The notes under the pieces are model-generated. The model did not search any database and was not told the DNA's origin. It saw only the letters and a program-made list of their open reading frames with translations. Of a DNA stretch of 64,000 bases, positions 34,697-43,741 are shown one piece after another. Position 1 is the stretch's first letter; each line of letters starts with the position of its first letter. The position numbers were made by a program, and so were the translations under genes. Origin of the DNA: Kribbella sp. VKM Ac-2569 (GTDB lineage Bacteria; Actinomycetota; Actinomycetes; Propionibacteriales; Kribbellaceae); NCBI RefSeq assembly GCF_004216905.1, contig NZ_SGXJ01000002.1:248001-312000 (forward strand). The letters are read 5' to 3'.

Positions 34697-36004
34697 CTAC
34701 AGCGTAGTGAGGTCCCGACGACGTGTTTCGGAGTACGACGTCACCGCGACGATAGAGATGACCGCGCAGGCCGCGACGTACACAGCGATCGCGTAGCCGG
34801 AGTCGTACGCCTTCAGCAGCGCCACCGCGATGAACGGCGCCAAACCGCCCGCGATGATCGATGCGAGCTGATAGCCGACCGAGACGCCGGAGTACCGCAC
34901 CCGCGTCCCGAACAGCTCGGTGAAGAACGACGCCTGCGGTCCGTACATCGCACCGTGCAGCACCAGACCGACCGTCACAGCCAGCGTCGCGAGGGCGAAG
35001 TTGCGAGTATCCACCAGTGCGATGAACAGGAACGCCCAGATGCCGACACCGACCGCGCCGATGAGGTACACGGGCTTCCGGCCGATGCGATCCGACAGCG
35101 CGCCCCAGAGCGGAATGGCGAAGAAGTGCACGGCCGCGGCGATCAGTACGGCGTTCAGCGCGAACGACTTGCCCATGCCGAGGTGTTCCTTCGCGTACGT
35201 CGCGATCACGATGGTGAAGATGTAGTAGCTGACGTTCTCCGCCATCCGTGCACCCATCGCGGTCAGCACCTCACGTGGGTACCGCGTGATCACCTCGAGG
35301 ATCGGCAGCCTCTCCGCCGGCTCGTCCTGCGCCTTAGCACGCGCCTCCTGGAACACAGGTGACTCCTCGACGCGCAGCCGCACCCACAGCCCCACCAGCA
35401 CGAGTACTGCAGACAAGAGGAACGGAATGCGCCAACCCCACGAGTCGAAGGCCGCATCCGTCTGGAACGCAGCCAGACCTGCCAGTACGCCGTTTGCGAT
35501 CAGCTGGCCCGCCGGCGCGCCAGCCTGCGGCCAGGACGCCCAGAAACCACGCCGTGCCGGATCACCATGCTCCGACACGATCAGCACCGCACCTCCCCAT
35601 TCACCACCCAGCGCGAACCCCTGGATGAGTCGCAGCACTGTCAGCAGGATGGGAGCGAGCGCACCGACCTGTGCGTACGTCGGCAGCAGACCGATCGCAA
35701 ACGTGGCAACACCCATCATGAGCAGCGACAGCACCAGCAACTGCTTGCGGCCCAGCCGGTCACCGAAGTGCCCGAACACCACGCCACCGATCGGACGTGC
35801 GAAGAAGCCGACTGCGAACGTCGCGAAGCTCAGCAGCGTTCCGGTGAGCTCCTCACCTTTCGGGAAGAACAGGTCGCCGAACACCACCGATGCGGCGACC
35901 CCGTACAGGAAGAAGTCGTACCACTCGACCGTCGTACCGACGAGACTCGCGCCGACCACCCGGACGATCGACGAACGGGTGCGCACTGGTTCTGTTGCTG
36001 TCAT
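34697..36004 (-). CDS. MFS transporter, metabolite:H+ symporter (MHS) family
   Basis: 435 aa, 12 membrane helices. The MFS loop motif GHFGDRLGRKQLLVLSLLMMG and the MHS-type opening (VGTTVEWYDFFLYG) are clear, with LSDRIGRKPVYLIG in the second half. MHS proteins import carboxylates such as shikimate, alpha-ketoglutarate or citrate with protons. Next to a hydroxybutyrate-type dehydrogenase, a short hydroxy acid is a reasonable cargo. GAGGAG precedes ATG 36004; the dehydrogenase stop is 15 nt upstream. Confidence 0.9.
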   Translation of the reverse strand: MTATEPVRTRSSIVRVVGASLVGTTVEWYDFFLYGVAASVVFGDLFFPKGEELTGTLLSFATFAVGFFARPIGGVVFGHFGDRLGRKQLLVLSLLMMGVATFAIGLLPTYAQVGALAPILLTVLRLIQGFALGGEWGGAVLIVSEHGDPARRGFWASWPQAGAPAGQLIANGVLAGLAAFQTDAAFDSWGWRIPFLLSAVLVLVGLWVRLRVEESPVFQEARAKAQDEPAERLPILEVITRYPREVLTAMGARMAENVSYYIFTIVIATYAKEHLGMGKSFALNAVLIAAAVHFFAIPLWGALSDRIGRKPVYLIGAVGVGIWAFLFIALVDTRNFALATLAVTVGLVLHGAMYGPQASFFTELFGTRVRYSGVSVGYQLASIIAGGLAPFIAVALLKAYDSGYAIAVYVAACAVISIVAVTSYSETRRRDLTTL

Positions 36005-36019
36005 GGGCGGACTCCTCAG

Positions 36020-36748
36020 TTAGTGGGCGGTCCAGCCGCCGTCGAGTACGAACGAGCTCCCCGTGATGGAGGCGGACGCGGGGCCGCACAGCATGGCCAC
36101 CAGCTCCGCCACTTCGGCCGGCTCGATCAGCCGCTTCACCGCGACCGGCTCGAGCAGGACCTTGTCCAGCACCTCTGACTCGGACAGGCCGTGTGTCGCG
36201 GCCTGGTCGGCCAGCTGCGCAGTGACCAGCGGCGTCCGGACGTACGCCGGGTTCACGCAGTTGCTGGTCACCCCGTGCGCAGCACCTTCCAGAGCGACGA
36301 CCTTGCTGAGTCCTTCCAGTCCGTGCTTCGCAGAGACGTACGCCGCCTTGAACGGGCTGGCGCGGAGCCCGTGGACCGAGCTGATGTTCACCACCCGGCC
36401 CCAGCCGGCGCCGTACATGTGTGGAAGCGTCTGCCGGATCAGCCGGAACGGCGCCTCCAGCATCAGCCGCAGGATGTAGCTGAACCGCTCCGGCGGGAAC
36501 TGCTCGACCGGTGCGACCTGCTGGACCCCGGCGTTGTTCACCAGGATGTCCACGTCCGTCGGGAGGTCGGACAGCCGCTCGAGGTCGGACAGGTCGGCCA
36601 CGACCGTCTCAACACCGTCCAGCGTGTCCAGACCGGCTTGGTCGAAGTCGACGGCCACCACGTGGACGCCGTCCGCTGCCAGGCGCTGGGCGCACGCGGC
36701 GCCGATACCGGACGCGGCGCCGGTGACGAGGGCTCGACGGGTCTCCAT
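36020..36748 (-). CDS. 3-hydroxybutyrate dehydrogenase-like SDR
   Basis: 242 aa classical SDR. Visible motifs are the TGAASGIGAACAQRLA cofactor motif, NNAGVQQVAPVEQFPPE, Ser in NISSVHG, catalytic YVSAKHG, and the VNPAYVRTPLV loop. These last two are typical of D-3-hydroxybutyrate dehydrogenases, which oxidise hydroxybutyrate to acetoacetate with NAD. It leads the three-gene operon. ATG 36748 has no ribosome-binding site; TACAGT at 36762-36757 (minus) is 8 nt upstream, suggesting a leaderless start. Confidence 0.85.
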   Translation of the reverse strand: METRRALVTGAASGIGAACAQRLAADGVHVVAVDFDQAGLDTLDGVETVVADLSDLERLSDLPTDVDILVNNAGVQQVAPVEQFPPERFSYILRLMLEAPFRLIRQTLPHMYGAGWGRVVNISSVHGLRASPFKAAYVSAKHGLEGLSKVVALEGAAHGVTSNCVNPAYVRTPLVTAQLADQAATHGLSESEVLDKVLLEPVAVKRLIEPAEVAELVAMLCGPASASITGSSFVLDGGWTAH

Positions 36749-36882
36749 GGCCGATGACTGTAGAAATCCTGCCCCCGGCACACTATGGGATGCGGCCACA
36801 CAACCCGACGCGGAGGCATGGCCCGACGAGCCACTGATCCACAACTGCGGCTATCAAAGCAGCGCGTCACGATAGCTGGACC

Positions 36883-36888
36883 TATTGT
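36883..36888 (+). promoter_or_regulatory. -10 element TATTGT of a leaderless promoter
   Basis: TATTGT is 6 nt before ATG 36895 with no ribosome-binding site. Confidence 0.6.
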
Positions 36889-36894
36889 TGAAAC

Positions 36895-39150
36895 ATGGTC
36901 GATATCGAACAGCCGAAGCAGAAGGCCGCCGGCGTGCCCGCCGTGCTGTCGTCGTTCAAGTTCGGTCTCCGCGAGATGGGGCCGGTGCGTACCGGCCGCG
37001 CCTTCCTGAAGATGAACCAGGATCGCGGGTTCGACTGCCCCTCCTGCGCGTGGCCGGACCCGGAGCACAAGCACGCCGCCGAGTTCTGTGAGAACGGCGC
37101 GAAGGCGGTGGCCTGGGAGGCGACCCGCAAGCGGGTGCCGCGGGCGTTCTTCGCCGAGAACTCGGTCGCGGACATCGACCGGATCTCCGAGTTCGATCTC
37201 GGCAAGCTCGGCCGGATCACCGAGCCGATGCTGCTGCGGGCCGGCGCCACGCACTACGAACCGATCGGCTGGGACGAGGCGTTCCAGGTCGTCGCCCGGC
37301 ACCTGAAGGCCCTCGTCGACCCCAACGACGCCGTCTTCTACACTTCCGGCCGGACCAGCAACGAGGCCGCGTTCCTCTACCAGCTGTTCGTCCGCGCCTA
37401 CGGCACCAACAACCTCCCCGACTGCTCGAACATGTGCCACGAGTCGTCCGGTACGGCGCTGCTCCGGGTGGTCGGCAGCGGCAAGGGCGCGGTCACGCTG
37501 AAGATGCTCGAGGAGTCCGAGCTGATCGTGGTCGTCGGGCAGAACCCGGGCACGAACGCGCCGCGGATGCTCAGCCACCTCGAGGTCGCCAAGCGCAACG
37601 GCGCCTCGATCGTCGCGGTGAACCCGCTGCCCGAGCCCGGCCTGATGCGGTTCATGAACCCGCAGAAGCCGCGCGGCCTGGTGGGCAAGGGCACGCAGCT
37701 CGCCGACCAGCACCTGCGGATCCGGATCGGCGGCGACCAGGCCCTGTTCCTTGCCCTCGGCCACCTTCTGCTCGAGGCCGAGGCCGCGAACCCGGGCGCC
37801 GTGCTGGACAAGTCGTTCGTCGAGTCACACACCAGCGGGTTCGAGCTGTACGCCAAACACAACGCCGAGCTCGATTGGCCCGCAGTCGAGCAGGCCACCG
37901 GGCTGCGGCGGGCCGAGATCGAGGAGCTGGCGCAGCGTTTCATCCGATCCAAGGCGACCGTGGTGTGCTGGGCGATGGGGCTGACACAGCACCGCGAGGC
38001 GGTCGCGACGATCACCGAGATCGTCAACGTGCTTCTCCTGCAGGGCAACATCGGCAAGCCGGGCGCGGGCCCGTGCCCGGTGCGCGGGCACTCGAACGTC
38101 CAGGGCGACCGCAGCATGGGGATCTGGGAGAGGATGCCGGACGCCTTCCTGGACCGGCTCGATCACGAGTTCGCGTTCACCTCTCCGCGCGCGCACGGTA
38201 TCGACGCCGCGGAGACCGTGAAGCGGCTGCGCGACGGCGACGTACGGGTGTTCTTCGCGATGGGTGGCAACTTCGCGTCCGCGACTCCGGACACCGAGGT
38301 CGTGCATCGCGGGCTGCGCCAGTGCGACCTGACCGTGCACGTGTCCACCAAGCTGAACCGGTCGCACACCATCACGGGCCGCGAGGCGCTGATCCTGCCG
38401 ACGCTCGGCCGGACCGATCACGACCACACCGCAGCGGGTCCGCAATCGGTGTCGGTCGAGGACTCGCAGGGCGCCGTACACCTGTCGAAGGGCAACCTCA
38501 TCCCGCCGGCGCCGGAGCTGAAGTCCGAGATCGGGATCGTGTGCGGGCTGGCGCAGGCCGTCGTACCGGACGTCGGGCAGATTCCGTGGGCCGACTTCGC
38601 CGACGACTACAGCCTGATCCGGCAGCGGATCGGGCGGGTCGCGGACGGTTACGAGAACTACGAGGAGCGGCTGCGGGACGGTGACGGCGGCTTCCTGCTG
38701 GCGCACGCGGCGCGGGACAAGCGGGAGTTCAAGACGTCCGACGCGCGAGCGCAGTTCACGGCCAACGAGCTGACCTGGTTGCCGACGGAGACTGGCCGGC
38801 TGCTGCTGCAGACGATGCGCAGCCACGACCAGTTCAACACCACGATCTACGGCCTCGAGGACCGGTACCGCGGCATCCACGGGACCCGCGAGGTCGTCTT
38901 CGTGCACCCGGACGACCTGGCCGAGCTCGGCCTGCAGGACGGCGGGTACGTCGACATTGTGAGCGAGTTCCAGGGCGTCGAAAGGCGGGCCTCGCGCTTC
39001 CGGCTCGTCTCATACCCGACGGCCCGCGGCTGCGTGGCGGCGTACTACCCCGAGACCAACGTCCTGATGTCGGCCGACGACCTCGCAAAGGGCAGCAACA
39101 CCCCAGTAGCCAAGGGCCTCACAGTCAGGCTGGAGCCAGTCGCTTCCTGA
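36895..39150 (+). CDS. FdhF/YdeP-type molybdopterin oxidoreductase
   Basis: 751 aa. The N-terminus has DCPSCAWPDPEHKHAAEFCENG, the cluster-binding Cys set of the YdeP branch. The molybdopterin body includes YTSGRTSNEAAF, MCHESSGTAL, VVGQNPGTNAPRM, GLTQHREAVATI and PCPVRGHSNVQGDRSMGI, and a molybdopterin-dinucleotide-binding C-terminal domain closes it. It probably acts as an oxidoreductase on formate or a small carbonyl, but YdeP-type proteins lack firm substrates. No FdhE or electron-carrier subunit is adjacent. moaE at 28 kb can supply cofactor. The gene overlaps the convergent MFS gene by 26 nt. Confidence 0.9.
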   Translation: MVDIEQPKQKAAGVPAVLSSFKFGLREMGPVRTGRAFLKMNQDRGFDCPSCAWPDPEHKHAAEFCENGAKAVAWEATRKRVPRAFFAENSVADIDRISEFDLGKLGRITEPMLLRAGATHYEPIGWDEAFQVVARHLKALVDPNDAVFYTSGRTSNEAAFLYQLFVRAYGTNNLPDCSNMCHESSGTALLRVVGSGKGAVTLKMLEESELIVVVGQNPGTNAPRMLSHLEVAKRNGASIVAVNPLPEPGLMRFMNPQKPRGLVGKGTQLADQHLRIRIGGDQALFLALGHLLLEAEAANPGAVLDKSFVESHTSGFELYAKHNAELDWPAVEQATGLRRAEIEELAQRFIRSKATVVCWAMGLTQHREAVATITEIVNVLLLQGNIGKPGAGPCPVRGHSNVQGDRSMGIWERMPDAFLDRLDHEFAFTSPRAHGIDAAETVKRLRDGDVRVFFAMGGNFASATPDTEVVHRGLRQCDLTVHVSTKLNRSHTITGREALILPTLGRTDHDHTAAGPQSVSVEDSQGAVHLSKGNLIPPAPELKSEIGIVCGLAQAVVPDVGQIPWADFADDYSLIRQRIGRVADGYENYEERLRDGDGGFLLAHAARDKREFKTSDARAQFTANELTWLPTETGRLLLQTMRSHDQFNTTIYGLEDRYRGIHGTREVVFVHPDDLAELGLQDGGYVDIVSEFQGVERRASRFRLVSYPTARGCVAAYYPETNVLMSADDLAKGSNTPVAKGLTVRLEPVAS

Positions 39151-40288
39151 ACCACGGCTGGAGTGCAGCGAGCACGAGGGCAGCTCCGGCGGTCGTGAGC
39201 CAGAGGCCCGCTGGGCCTGCGGTCTTGAGGAGTTGGGTGACGGTGATCGGCGCGATCGTGGTCGCGATGCCCCAGCTCAGGCCGAAGACCGCGAGGTAGC
39301 GGCCGCGGGCCTCGTCGGGCGCGAGGCCGGAGGCCTGGGTGAGGTAGCGGGTCAGCAGGAACAGTTCGCCGAGGCTCCACAGGACCGACGCGAGCAGGAA
39401 CACGCTGAGGTTGTGGGCGACCGCGGCGACCACCAGACCGGCAGCGACGAGTAGGTAGCCGATCGCGATCGCCCGGAAGTCGTCGAGATGCTGCACGCGG
39501 AGCACGCGTTGAGCGACGATCAGGGTGATCGCGGACACCGCGAGGATGATGCCGGTGCCCGACTTCGGGAGTCCTTGTTCGAGCAGCGTGAGCGGTACGC
39601 CGATGATCAGCTGCATGTAGATCGTGGCGAAGACCGTGCCGCCCGCGAGGAGCAGTAGGAGTCGCTTATCTCGCCAGACTGCTGCGGGGCGATCGGTCGG
39701 GCGTTCCCGGCGTACGTCGGCCGGCAGCGCAACCGCGACCAGTGCGGCGCAGGACAGACAGGTGATCGCGTCGGCGACGAAGAGCCAGCGGAGGTCCCAG
39801 TGGCTGATCGCGGCCGCGAGCAGACCCGCCAGGACGCCGGCCGCCGCAAGGGCCGCGCTGTACAAGCCGTAGGCAGCGGGGCGATCCTCGGGTTCCGTGA
39901 CGTCGGCGATCATCGCCTGGCTGGGCGGCTCGTAGATCTCGAACGCGAGGCCGAGCAGGATCGTCGCGAGTACGGCGGACCAGAGGTCGCGGCTGAGCGC
40001 GATCCACAACTGGGCGACCGCACACCCGGCCAGACCGAGAACGATCGTACGGCGGCGACCGAGACGATCGGCCAGCTGACCGCCGAGCAGCCGGGACGGG
40101 ATCGTCGCGGCACCGAACACCGCGAGGATCAGACCGACCTGGCTGAGCGAAGCCTTGAACTCGACCGCGAGCACCACACCCAGGAACGGAAGTGTGAACG
40201 CGCCAATCCGGTTCACCGCCCGGGCGATGACCAGGATCCAGACGGTTCGCGAGAGCCCGCGCGCCGTCCGTGCGGAAACAGCACTCAT
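39125..40288 (-). CDS. MFS transporter (drug efflux-type)
   Basis: 387 aa, about 11-12 helices. The A-motif GGQLADRLGRRRTIVLGLAG is clear. Segments such as IAPITVTQLLKTAGPAG suggest a DHA1-type exporter. ATG 40288 has GGAG 7 nt upstream. It is divergent from the CGNR-zinc-finger regulator. Efflux of a drug or metabolite is inferred from family only. Confidence 0.85.
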   Translation of the reverse strand: MSAVSARTARGLSRTVWILVIARAVNRIGAFTLPFLGVVLAVEFKASLSQVGLILAVFGAATIPSRLLGGQLADRLGRRRTIVLGLAGCAVAQLWIALSRDLWSAVLATILLGLAFEIYEPPSQAMIADVTEPEDRPAAYGLYSAALAAAGVLAGLLAAAISHWDLRWLFVADAITCLSCAALVAVALPADVRRERPTDRPAAVWRDKRLLLLLAGGTVFATIYMQLIIGVPLTLLEQGLPKSGTGIILAVSAITLIVAQRVLRVQHLDDFRAIAIGYLLVAAGLVVAAVAHNLSVFLLASVLWSLGELFLLTRYLTQASGLAPDEARGRYLAVFGLSWGIATTIAPITVTQLLKTAGPAGLWLTTAGAALVLAALQPWFRKRLAPA

Positions 40289-40356
40289 CCTGACACTCCA
40301 TGACTGTCTAATTGGCTATGATCGGTCACGCAGCCCTGAGCCTACGGAGGTATCGC

Positions 40357-40938
40357 GTGACTGGTCAAGTGTCTTTTGATAGTCATGCCCGCAATGTGCT
40401 GGCCGCGTCGGTCGAGTACGTGAACCGGCTGACCCCTGGGTACGCCGGTGGCGTCGAGCACACCGCGCCGTCCGACGAACCCGAGGCTGTCGCGGAGGCG
40501 CTGACCGCGATCGGCCATCCGCCGAAGTCGGTCCCGCTGGACGATGCCCGGCGACTCGTACGCCTGGCGGGGCGGATGCGGATCGTGTTCGAGGCTGCGA
40601 ACACCGGCGACCTCGACACCGCCGCAGCAGAGATCAACGCGTTGCTGGTCGATACCAACGCGCGTCCACAGCTCGACCGCGGCAAGGATCGCCCGTGGAG
40701 CCTGCACTTCCACGGCCCCGACGAGCAGCTCGCGAACGGCTGGGCCGCCGGATGCGCCGCCGGCCTGGCACTCGCCGTCGGCAGCGACCTGGCCGGCCGG
40801 CTAGGCGTCTGCGCAGCGCCGCAGTGCGACCGGGTCTTCGTCGACGTGTCGAAGAACGGTCAACGCCGCTTCTGCTCCCCCCAATGCCAAAGCCGCGTCA
40901 AGGCCGCGGCGCATCGAGCGCGCCAAGCTGCCACCTGA
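40357..40938 (+). CDS. CGNR zinc-finger protein (ABATE-type putative regulator)
   Basis: 193 aa. An N-terminal ABATE-like ligand domain (YVNRLTPGYAGGVEH, then LDDARRLVRLAGRMRIVFEA) is followed by the C-terminal zinc finger with CAAPQCDRVFVDVSKNGQRR and FCSPQCQSRVKAAAHR. Here the CGNR box reads CAAPQC. GTG 40357 has GGAGG 6 nt upstream. It is divergent from the MFS gene and probably regulates it (inference). Confidence 0.85.
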   Translation: MTGQVSFDSHARNVLAASVEYVNRLTPGYAGGVEHTAPSDEPEAVAEALTAIGHPPKSVPLDDARRLVRLAGRMRIVFEAANTGDLDTAAAEINALLVDTNARPQLDRGKDRPWSLHFHGPDEQLANGWAAGCAAGLALAVGSDLAGRLGVCAAPQCDRVFVDVSKNGQRRFCSPQCQSRVKAAAHRARQAAT

Positions 40939-41002
40939 CCCGAACTGGGGATAGGAAATGGTTACCCGGGACACCCCATTACCTGTCCCCGGTCCCCGGC
41001 GG

Positions 41003-41701
41003 CTATCCCGAGTCCGAGGCGAGTCCGCGGCGGGTGACGGTCGGGTTGGACGGGTCCTCGTTGTTCACGACCAGTTGCGCGCGTTCGGCGGGGCGGACCT
41101 GGTCGACGTACATCTGCTCTCCAGGGATGTACCTGGTGCGGTAGCGCTCCTCGGCGGCCGCCAGCGAGTCCATCCAGGCCGCATCACGGGCGGCACCGCG
41201 GCGGAGCACCGTCTCGAAGCTGACGTCGACGTAGATGCGCAGATCCCAATAACCATCCAGCTCCGGGCGCTGCAGAAACGCACCGTCAGCCACCAGGATC
41301 GCGTCCGGCGCGGCAGTTCGAACAGGTAAGTCGAGAGCGATCCGGGCGTTGGACTCACGAAGACCGGCCGTGTACCGCAGGTCCCCACCCGGACCAAGCG
41401 GACCCAAGAGCCGCTCGCAGATCGCGTCGTAGTCGTACATCTCGAAGTAGTAGCTCTCCGCCGAACCAATCGGATACCCCGTCCGCAACTCAGGCGCCCG
41501 CTTGAAGTAATCGAGCCCGGCCCGAACAACCTCCCGCCCACTCCGCCCCCGCAACACCTCCGCCAACTCATCAGCCAGCGACGTCTTCCCAGCCGCCGAA
41601 CACCCATCCACCCCCACCCGCAAGGGATGAGCCCGCCCGACCGCCAACACAACGTCGGCCAACTCCCCCAGAACCGCCGCCCGCTCTCCCATGGCAGTCA
41701 T
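41003..41701 (-). CDS. Uridine kinase-like P-loop protein
   Basis: 232 aa. Walker A is GVDGCSAAGKTSLADELA. An RAGLDYFKRAPELR acidic motif, ILVADGAFLQRPEL and a WDLRIYVDVSFET segment follow the order of uridine kinase-like proteins. The substrate is not certain. Start is ATG 41701 or ATG 41692; neither has an ideal ribosome-binding site. It is divergent from the zinc-ribbon cassette. Confidence 0.75.
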   Translation of the reverse strand: MTAMGERAAVLGELADVVLAVGRAHPLRVGVDGCSAAGKTSLADELAEVLRGRSGREVVRAGLDYFKRAPELRTGYPIGSAESYYFEMYDYDAICERLLGPLGPGGDLRYTAGLRESNARIALDLPVRTAAPDAILVADGAFLQRPELDGYWDLRIYVDVSFETVLRRGAARDAAWMDSLAAAEERYRTRYIPGEQMYVDQVRPAERAQLVVNNEDPSNPTVTRRGLASDSG

Positions 41702-41834
41702 TCTCCACAACTCCGCAGCGCGCCGGCGAAAGGTTTCCGCCGAGCGTTTGCGTCAAGTTTGTTGACCCTCCGCGATTACTGGACCCGGTCAGAGGATCGC
41801 CGTACCGTTCACTCACAGTAGGGGGGAAACACAA

Positions 41835-43352
41835 ATGCACAGATGTTCTTCTTGTGGTGCCGGAAATCTGACCGGCGCCACGTACTGCGGCACGTGCGGA
41901 CAGCAACTGCCGCCGATCGAAGCAGATACCGAACCGTCCGGGGACGCACCGCCGTCGGATGCCACTCGTTATCTGTGCGCGGCCGTTCAGTTGAACAGCC
42001 GGCTCGCCGACGAGGTCGTTCGCGACATTCTGGACGAAGAATTCAAGGCACCGCCGGCGTCTCCGGACGTCGATCTGGTCCCGGTGATCCTGCACGCGAT
42101 CGCGGCCAGGAAACGACATCTCGTCCGCGATGTCCTGCTGACGTTCCTGCTCATCAGCGCATTCTGGGGTGCCTACAGCGCACGGTACGTCGTCGTGCTG
42201 CTGGCGCTCGCACTGTGCTGGGTGGTGGTCGTCGGCGAGACCTTGGTGGCGACGTACGGCGTCGTGGCCCACGACCTGCGCCCGGAACGGTTCAAGCCGG
42301 ACGCCTTGTCATCGGACGATCCCGCAATCAGGGATCGGCTCAGGCAAGTCGCCACAGCCGCTCGGGGCAATGTCAGCGTCTACAGCGGCTACCGGCCGTT
42401 CGTCGGATGCGGAGTGCCCTTCGACGCCTGGTCCTTCGCGCTCGACATCGACCGGGCGGCGGAGGGGAAGGTGGCCGAGTCCTTCACCGCGCTGTCGATC
42501 CACGACTTCGTGAAACAGCGCTTGGGTGACCTGCGGACCGGCGAGGTGGCGCTGGCCGACCGCGTCTTCGTCGACGGTCGCGACATCCGCGAGGACCGCC
42601 GGTTCCTTCCGGATCGGTTCGCGGTGCCGAGGCCGAAGGTGGATCGCTCGATGGTGCGGAGCCTGACGGTCGAGCCCGAAGACCGGGCACGCCCGTACCT
42701 GACCGTCCAGATCAGTGGCTGGCGCGGGCAGTTGGTCGTCTCGACCTTCCTGCGGTTCGTCGTCACGCCGCACGAACTGGTCGTCGAGGTCACGCACTGC
42801 CTGCTCGGGCCGGTGCGGGACGAGTTCCAGGAGGTGGACAGCCTGTTGCCGGAGCCGACCGCGCGCCAGGCGATCCGGATCGGCGGGCGAGCTCTGCGGA
42901 GGACGCCGGGGCATCTGCTCCGGGCCCCGATCGCGATCGCGAAGCACCTTCTCGGACCGGTGACGACGGCCCATCACCGGGCCAGGCAACGGCGGGAGAT
43001 CGTCCGCTCGCTCCGGTTCGACTACGGCGCCGCCAGAAGCCCGCGCGAGACGGTCAGCGACGACCGGTACCAACGGTACTTCCAGAAGCTCGACAGCGCC
43101 TTGTACACCAAGGTGATCGAGAAGCGGATGCTCCAAGCGGTGGAGCAGTTCCTCGAATCCAAGGGGATCGACACCCTCGAGCTGACGCAACGACAGGCAA
43201 TGATGCAGAACAACGGCGTGTACGTCGCCCCGGGTGCGACCGTCACCGCCGGCAGCATCGCTGCCGGGACCGGAGCCCGCGCGAGGTCCGTGATTCGGAG
43301 GGCCGCCAACGTGGCCAGGCAAAGCGTCACCGATGCAGCCGGAAGGAACTGA
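41835..43352 (+). CDS. Zinc-ribbon membrane protein of unknown function (cassette protein A)
   Basis: 505 aa. A zinc ribbon (Cys4, 7, 18, 21; CxxC-x10-CxxC) is followed by a linker, a basic helix and two membrane segments at ~98-115 and 117-142. A ~300-residue cytosolic-looking domain of no recognised family follows. Residues 459-484 carry a Gly/Ala-rich motif (GVYVAPGATVTAGSIAAGTG) that is also at the N-terminus of the next protein. RBS is GGGGGG before ATG 41835. Gap to protein B is 5 nt. No function is assigned. Confidence 0.8.
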   Translation: MHRCSSCGAGNLTGATYCGTCGQQLPPIEADTEPSGDAPPSDATRYLCAAVQLNSRLADEVVRDILDEEFKAPPASPDVDLVPVILHAIAARKRHLVRDVLLTFLLISAFWGAYSARYVVVLLALALCWVVVVGETLVATYGVVAHDLRPERFKPDALSSDDPAIRDRLRQVATAARGNVSVYSGYRPFVGCGVPFDAWSFALDIDRAAEGKVAESFTALSIHDFVKQRLGDLRTGEVALADRVFVDGRDIREDRRFLPDRFAVPRPKVDRSMVRSLTVEPEDRARPYLTVQISGWRGQLVVSTFLRFVVTPHELVVEVTHCLLGPVRDEFQEVDSLLPEPTARQAIRIGGRALRRTPGHLLRAPIAIAKHLLGPVTTAHHRARQRREIVRSLRFDYGAARSPRETVSDDRYQRYFQKLDSALYTKVIEKRMLQAVEQFLESKGIDTLELTQRQAMMQNNGVYVAPGATVTAGSIAAGTGARARSVIRRAANVARQSVTDAAGRN

Positions 43353-43357
43353 CACCC

Positions 43358-43720
43358 ATGGAGAAGAACGACGGAATCCGGATCTCGGGCGGACACGTCT
43401 CGGTCGGCGCGATGGCAGCCGGCCAAGGCGCCACGGCCACGAACACGAACATCTCGGCAGTTTCGGCAGGTTCGCTCGCCGACGCGCGAGCCGGGATGGC
43501 GCAGCTCCTCGAACTGCTGCACACGCACTCGGAGCGGTTGGAGCGGCCGGACGAAGCCATCGCGGTGGCCGAGCTGGCCGATCGCGAACTGTCCAAGGAG
43601 GAACCCGACAAAACGTCGGTACTGCGGCTGCTGGAGCTGGTCGCATCCGGAGCCAAGTCGATCGCCTCGATCGGCGGCGCGGTGACGGCTGTCCAGCAGG
43701 CGGTCTCTGCGATCTTCTGA
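43358..43720 (+). CDS. Small Gly/Ala-motif protein with helical C-terminus (cassette protein B)
   Basis: 120 aa, no signal peptide. Residues 5-28 (GIRISGGHVSVGAMAAGQGA) match the C-terminal motif of protein A. The rest is helical: LADARAGMAQLLELLHTHSE, then EEPDKTSVLRLLELVASGAK and a hydrophobic tail that could be a membrane helix. Small actinobacterial proteins of this layout (DUF5955-like, as I recall) occur near conflict and signalling modules. It lies 5 nt after A and 21 nt before C. Confidence 0.7.
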   Translation: MEKNDGIRISGGHVSVGAMAAGQGATATNTNISAVSAGSLADARAGMAQLLELLHTHSERLERPDEAIAVAELADRELSKEEPDKTSVLRLLELVASGAKSIASIGGAVTAVQQAVSAIF

Positions 43721-43741
43721 GCGTCTGGGGGGACGAACTCG

